From: Brachycybe producta
Taxonomy: Eukaryota; Arthropoda; Diplopoda; Playtdesmida; Andrognathidae
Reading direction: 5' to 3'
Assembly (NCBI GenBank): GCA_036925085.1
Contig: JAUPFP010000013.1
Coordinates: forward strand, 3,683,155-3,747,154
Length of the DNA: 64,000 bases
Under the pieces are notes generated by a model. That model saw only the letters and a list, made by a program, of their open reading frames with translations. It was not told the DNA's origin and did not search any database. Both the position numbers and the translations under genes were made by a program. Of the stretch, positions 59,340 to 64,000 are shown piece after piece (the stretch's first letter is position 1; the number at the start of each line of letters is the position of its first letter).

Positions 59340-59720
59340 TTGCATAAAATCAACGTAATTTCAGTTATTTCTTAAAAACACTTCAGAAAAAACTTCAGAA
59401 AAAAACAATTCTACAAACGACATTTGCATAAACCGTACAATTTGATTTGCTTGTATTTTGTTTTTCATGAAAGTTTTGACCGTACTTGTAAACTAGAATG
59501 GTAAATGATTATGCTAATTGCTAAAAGTATTTTTAAATTTTAATTATAATTGCATATATTATTAGAAACTTGCATAAAATTAACGCAATTTCAGTTATTT
59601 CTTTAAGAAAATACTTCTTTCAGAAAAAAAAAACTCTACAAAGGACATTTGCATAAAAAACGCACAATTAATTTCATTTGTGTGCATTTTCATTTTCGTA
59701 AAAGTTGTTACCGTATTTGC
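59340..59720. repeat. Intronic direct duplication
   Basis: The run TTTGCATAAAATCAACGTAA, TTTCAGTTATTTCTTAA, CTACAAACGACATTTGCATA and TGAAAGTTTTGACCGTA at 59338-59485 recurs in diverged form at 59568-59715. This is a tandem segmental duplication with a period of about 230 bp. Confidence 0.6.
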
Positions 59721-60007
59721 AAACTAAAATGGTAACTGTATTAAATGATTAAGTTAATTGCTAGAAACGTTTTTATGATGATATCTTTTAAAAAATAAAC
59801 ACTTCGATGGTTATTTGAATATAATATTATAATGAAATCAACTAGTGAAAAAAGGATTTCCAGTGTTTCACAAGTTTACTTTTAAAGATGTTATCAGTAA
59901 AATGTTGTTTTTGTAATGCCGCATCGCATATTCATCTATGTTGTAAAGTTTTATCTGTTTGTGTTATATTTGAACCAACTATACATTTTTTTTTTATAAA
60001 AAAAAAA

Positions 60008-60378
60008 CGTGCTGATTTTTGAACTCTGGTTATTCTACGTTTCAGGAGAACCCCATTAATGAGAGATAGAATGTATGTTGAAAATTAAAACAGTAACTGT
60101 GAAGCACCTAATGTTATTTTCATGTTGATATCTTTAAAAATAAACTTTTTATGGGTAAAATTAAAAAAAAAATACTTTCTGCCTAAGCAAGCAGTGTTTA
60201 AAGTTGGGTCATTTTAAAACTCACTTTAAAAACTTATTTAAAAAAAAATATCCACATGAAAACACCTTTAAATAATCTCATTTACCCTTCTAGTTTCTAA
60301 AATACTTTCAAATTTCTATTCAGTTGTGATCTCCTGAAAGAGTAAATAACCAAAGTTTGAGAGGCGCGTTTGCACCTT
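60008..60378. mobile_element. Fold-back element, F1 family
   Basis: TGATTTTTGAACTCTGGTTA, TTCTACGTTTCAGGAG, ATGTTATTTTCATGTTGATA, ATTTACCCTTCTAGTTTCTA and GAGAGGCGCGTTTGCACC occur in F1 order. The right end abuts the next element at a TTAG that replaces the usual TTAA. Confidence 0.65.
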
Positions 60379-60692
60379 AGGGTGGGTCCAGACTAAGAAA
60401 GGAACATCGAACAGACTATGTTTGTGACCCTTTCCAAAGTACATGTTCGTTGTCCTGGTCTCTGTGGCCGGAATGTCCAAACACGAACAGAACATGTTCG
60501 CAACGTCTTCTCAGTTGGTAACCTCATAATGGATGTTCGGGGAAACGTTGACGTTCAAACTACTCCTGGCCCGAACACAAACATCCTTCGATGTGACGGG
60601 CAAAAACTGACAACTGGAGGGTTGAGTGCCGAACAGAACAACGAACACAACTTGTTACATAGAAATGTTCGGAAGACCGTCCACTGACCCAT
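60379..60692. mobile_element. GTTCG-rich TIR element
   Basis: The ends are GGTGGGTCCAGAC and, inverted, GGATGGGTCAGTG. TTAG (or CTTAG) stands at both edges (60376-60380 and about 60693-60697). The interior is unusually GC-rich for the window and carries about ten copies of GTTCG/CGAAC (for example CATGTTCGTTG, ACACGAACAGAACATGTTCG, CCCGAACAC). Such repeated subterminal motifs are typical transposase-binding arrays in hAT-like elements. The 89-codon frame inside has no family signature. Confidence 0.6.
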
Positions 60693-60699
60693 CCTTAGG

Positions 60700-63560
60700 G
60701 ATCTACTGTGGGCTACTTAATGGCTAGTACTGCTAAACTCATCAACGTTTATATTAAACTTCCTATCAAAAGTTGATTAGTTTAGCATTATCATTGACTT
60801 AATAATCTTATATCACCTTTTAAGCAAAGTCAGTTGTTATGATATTATTACATTGAAAGAAAATTCATAAACATGAATTTTGCAGAAAAAAAAATTTCCA
60901 CAATAAATAGAACATTTTCAGAGCAACGAAAACCTTGGTACTTTATAAAGTAAGCTTAAAATTAGTATCTGAAAAGTTTTTAAGTTTAGCATTGTTTAAG
61001 GTTAGATTTGCTTTAAGTAGAAGTTTGAAATTATTTCTAGAAAAGTTTACAGGATATAAAATTTATAAAAAAAAATACTAAAAATAAGGGCATATCGAAT
61101 TAACTTATTAAATCGTTTTTTAAGATAAAAATTTTGGCGGAAGCGATTGCATTTTTTTTTTTCATAATGAGACACACTTGAATTGTTTTTGGTTTTTTTA
61201 AATCTCAATTTAAAAGGGAAATCCGGATCATCTTTTTTTGAAAGAAGAGGAGTGAAGCTCCTATTTAGTAATTGAGACTTTGGTTAATTTTGTTGTGTTC
61301 ACTGACAGTATCGATTTTTTTTATGGGGGGCTTTCATTTTCTAAGTCTCTTTTAAGATCGATATATTGAGTTTCTCAAGCTGTGTTAACTTTTCTGGTTT
61401 TTCGTGTTTTATTTTTATCTTCCAATTGGGTATTTGATGTTTGGTGGACCCCCATTAACTATTAGAAATTTGATTGGCAGTTAAGTCCTATGTTATGTCT
61501 CTGCTTCAATGTGTAGTTGGTTCTCTTCGAAATAAATCCAATTTATAAAGAAATTCGTGACATTTTTACAAATGCGAAATGTATTTTGCTATCAAATTTT
61601 GAATTGCTAACAATTTTCATTCATTTTTTTATTTATGGATATTTTTGTACATTTTTTTTGACAAATATCGGAACATTTTCCTCTTATGGAGAGACTTGTT
61701 TGCGTGATAGCGGCAAGTGAACTGACTAACTACCATTAAAAATTAAAAAGAATAGTTATTATTGCAGCCAAAATGATAAAAACCTGTTTTGACAGCCATT
61801 ATAAGATGATGATTACCTTGTTATATATTCAGATTATTCACTTGCAAATGATTATCTAATACGTTTAGAAAAGTACCAAAAAAAATATCAGAAAAGCATT
61901 AAAAATAAATAAATATCACATTTTGTTCACGATATTATTAGCTAAATTTTAAGAAAAATTATTTAGCAAAATGTTGTTGTAGCTTGCTAGGTTGTGGTTG
62001 CAGTGTTATTTATTGTCTAGTATAGAAGCCGGACCTTCTTGGCACACAAGCGGCTTTTGAAGTCGAAAACAACCACCAGTGGGTGGGCTGTGGTTGCAAT
62101 GTATCGCTACGGATAGAAGCCTGGACCTTGGCACACATACGACAATTTGAATAAATTTTGCAGTCGAAATCGACCACCAAAAATGGTCTGTGTGCCAATA
62201 CCCTTAACGTGATAGAGAAGAGAGATGATGGCAAATGTTTTCATCAGTTTAAACAAAAGTTTTCTTGCATTCTTTTGTTATTTTTGTTTTTAATCAGACA
62301 AAATGACGCAAGTCTAAATATTTTGTCGATTACTCTGACGTCACAAGCTTAATTTTATGGTGAGGAAAGTATAGAGACAGGCAATTAGAAATCGGGACAT
62401 ACAGAAGTTGGCTCCGCCCTGTATATGACGACCGGCAACTTCTAATTGCAAGAAACTGTGCAAGATTCACAATTTCACAGCAATATTTCACTTGTAACTT
62501 GCACGTTATCTTTGGGCAAAATTAGCAAAGTTTGAGCGGCCCTTTCAAGAAATAAATGAAATAATGCAACTTCATGAAAAGATTTCAAAAGTTATGCAAT
62601 TTGTTCGTTTTATGCATTTTTATTTTACGTTAAACTGATTAAATCATCACTGCAAGTATGGCATTTATAGTTAAGTACTCAAAAGGTGATTAGAACTATC
62701 ATTTCGATGCATTATGTACATTTTGTATAATTATTTTTTTCCCTTAGTTGACGGCTGAATGAGCTTTGACACCAATTAATCTGAAAACGATTATTTCCAA
62801 ATAAATTTTTATTTCGATCTTTGCTTTTGTTTCCAAAAAAAAAATGTTTCCATCTCGAGATACGAACTTTCATATTCTTTCTCTATTAAAAAAAAACTAA
62901 ATTAATGTTTTCGGAAAATTGAAGCATAATATTTACTATTAAAAAATAAAGGAAATTCTAATTATAAAAATGGAAAGAAAAAAAAAATTCTAATTTCTCG
63001 TTTATTTTTGCTCTTTTTTTGTTTGAAAAATAAACGGGACAATTTTGTTTACTGAAGTTTGGATGTTGTTTATTTTTATGAAAACATATTAATATTCGAT
63101 GCAAGAATCGATTTAAGAGAAGAAGAAGAAAAAAAAAATCTTCCTAAATTGTTGATAGAAAACAAAAGTATGTTTGGATATTCCTCCTCTTTTTCTAGAA
63201 TAATTAGTTTGTTATTAAATAAAGCTGTATAGAAAGACAGGAAAGAAAATGCTTGAATATAATTTGATGATTTTTCAGAGTTTTCTTCTTCTTCTTTTGT
63301 TTGTCATCTAGGCTAAAGTTTTAACTTAACTTTGATGATTATATTGAGTTAGCTCCAGCAATGTCATTGATAATTTATTTAGACAAGAAATGCTAATTAG
63401 ATGTGAATACGAATCTTTTGTTGAAAATTGCAGCTTAATTTATTTTTTATTTAAAAGTAGAATTTTCCATTTATTGTTTACTGAATTAGTCTGAACAACA
63501 TTTTATTAATAATAATAATAATATTATTATTATATTTATTATTATCATTAATTATGTATA
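60700..63560. other. Intronic AT-rich stretch
   Basis: No exon supported. A copy of the AACTTCCTATCAAAAGTT family lies at 60730-60800. A duplicated GAAGCC/GGACCTT...GGCACACA unit lies at 62027-62055 and 62115-62150. A copy of the TTTAAACAAAAG...CTGACGTCACAAGCTT block lies at 62237-62352. An ATA/TTA triplet tract lies before the exon at 63505-63545. Confidence 0.5.
62380..62450. mobile_element. Fold-back family F2, half copy
   Basis: CAGGCAATTAGAAATCGGGA followed by GTTGGCTCCGCCCTG and ATGACGACCGGCAACTTC equals one F2 arm. The other arm is missing, so this is a deletion derivative. Confidence 0.65.
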
Positions 63561-63578
63561 AATTATTATTATTTGAAG

Positions 63579-63766
63579 GTTATCTATTTGACAAATATCC
63601 ACCAACGTATCAACAACAAACCTCGTTGGAGGACCAGGGCATCGACGTGCAGAGTCCTGGGAGGGACAGTCCCGGCAGTTCGGGCAGTAGTTCTGGCAGT
63701 GGATGCCGTCACAGCATCACAAGTTTGGACAGTGGCCGAGCATCGTCCTCAGCATACGATGGCAGG
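63579..63766 (+). CDS. Exon of the same protein (firm exon 4)
   Basis: The acceptor is TTTGAAG|GTTATC and the donor GCAGG|GTCAGT. It is 188 nt long, entering in phase 1 and leaving in phase 0. Residues: YLFDKYPPTYQQQTSLEDQG, then IDVQSPGRDSPGSSGSSSGS, then GCRHSITSLDSGRASSSAYD. This is the most informative exon, with PPTY (a PPxY WW-type ligand), SP sites, a Ser/Gly run and a SLDSGRASS motif. SDSGR(N/A)S-S motifs next to Ser/Gly runs are seen in vertebrate LZTS proteins, which makes a distant relation thinkable but unproven. The coding region continues beyond the window. Confidence 0.85.
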
Positions 63767-63944
63767 GTCAGTAGATATATTATTTATAATTGGTGGAATT
63801 ACACCTAAAAATATATATTTTTTAATAATTTAGTTGCAATCAAAAAAAAGGAATTTATTCTATTCTATTGTTTTGTTTTTTTTACTTTTTTGTCTGACAC
63901 TATATCTACATGCATAAAACAATGTCCACAAAGTAAAGAGAAAT

Positions 63945-64000
63945 TGAATGTGTGTGATATCTTTCAAAATGAACTTTTTATATACGAAAATTTAAAAATT
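63945..64000. mobile_element. F1 fold-back, cut by the window end
   Basis: GATATCTTTCAAAATGAACT and TTTTATATACGAAAATTT match the F1 left-core sequence seen at 57930-57960. Confidence 0.5.

Larger units (their letters stand above)
58862..63578 (+). other. Intron of 4.7 kb, phase 1
   Basis: The donor is GTGAGA. The acceptor TTATTTGAAG is weaker, with only a T/A-rich tract before it. It contains duplicated ATTTGCATAAAATTAACG / GACATTTGCATAAA segments (59340-59430 and 59570-59660), an F1 copy, the 60379-60692 element and repeats near 62 kb. Confidence 0.7.

Noticed and set aside
60418..60687. 89-codon plus-strand frame in a GC-richer block
   Set aside because: The block has TIR-like ends and repeated GTTCG motifs that account for the composition; the frame shows no known domain and no splice borders.

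Overview
The window is AT-rich eukaryotic, almost certainly metazoan, DNA. It contains spliced exons with GT-AG borders, kilobase-scale introns, many microsatellites, several families of interspersed MITE-like repeats and fragments of LINE retrotransposons. There is no prokaryotic gene organisation. The phylum cannot be fixed from sequence alone. A non-model, probably marine, invertebrate is a reasonable guess. The scattered AGGCCTA-type words and (TTAGG)n patches are suggestive only.

I can support one gene, on the plus strand. Four exons at 38624-38872, 42625-42728, 58756-58861 and 63579-63766 stand out by their balanced base composition, open frames and good splice sites. Their intron phases (1, 0, 1, then an outgoing 0) join into one frame without a stop. 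The product is a disordered Ser/Pro/Thr/Asn-rich scaffold-type protein that continues past the window. I do not recognise it firmly. A weak resemblance to the LZTS (FEZ1-like) family is noted as speculation. Two short ATG-donor segments upstream (1548-1614 and 4176-4194) both end in phase 1, as the first firm exon requires. They are candidate alternative first coding exons, and a CpG-rich patch at about 3217-3388 could be the promoter.

The rest is intron or flank filled with repeats. (i) 1-90, 4702-5010, 27085-27391 and 39950-40240 are copies of a roughly 300-bp MITE. (ii) A TTAA-flanked fold-back family (here F1) has about a dozen copies, densest near the exons; its left arm carries a motif that looks like a 3' splice site in sense orientation. 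(iii) A fold-back family of about 200 bp lies at 24318, 24658, 36697, 47181 and 62380. (iv) Two large palindromes at 8029 and 24928 are built from a 32-bp minisatellite around a TTAGG core. (v) LINE 3' ends lie at 134, 7895 and 10493 (minus strand), the first with an exact 17-bp target duplication. (vi) A Helitron-like pair with CTAG plus hairpin ends lies at 43509 and 46905-47361. (vii) There are single hairpins, TIR elements, tRNA-derived SINE pieces and long TA, TC, GA, TG and TAA arrays. No intact transposase, reverse transcriptase, RNA gene or CRISPR array is present.
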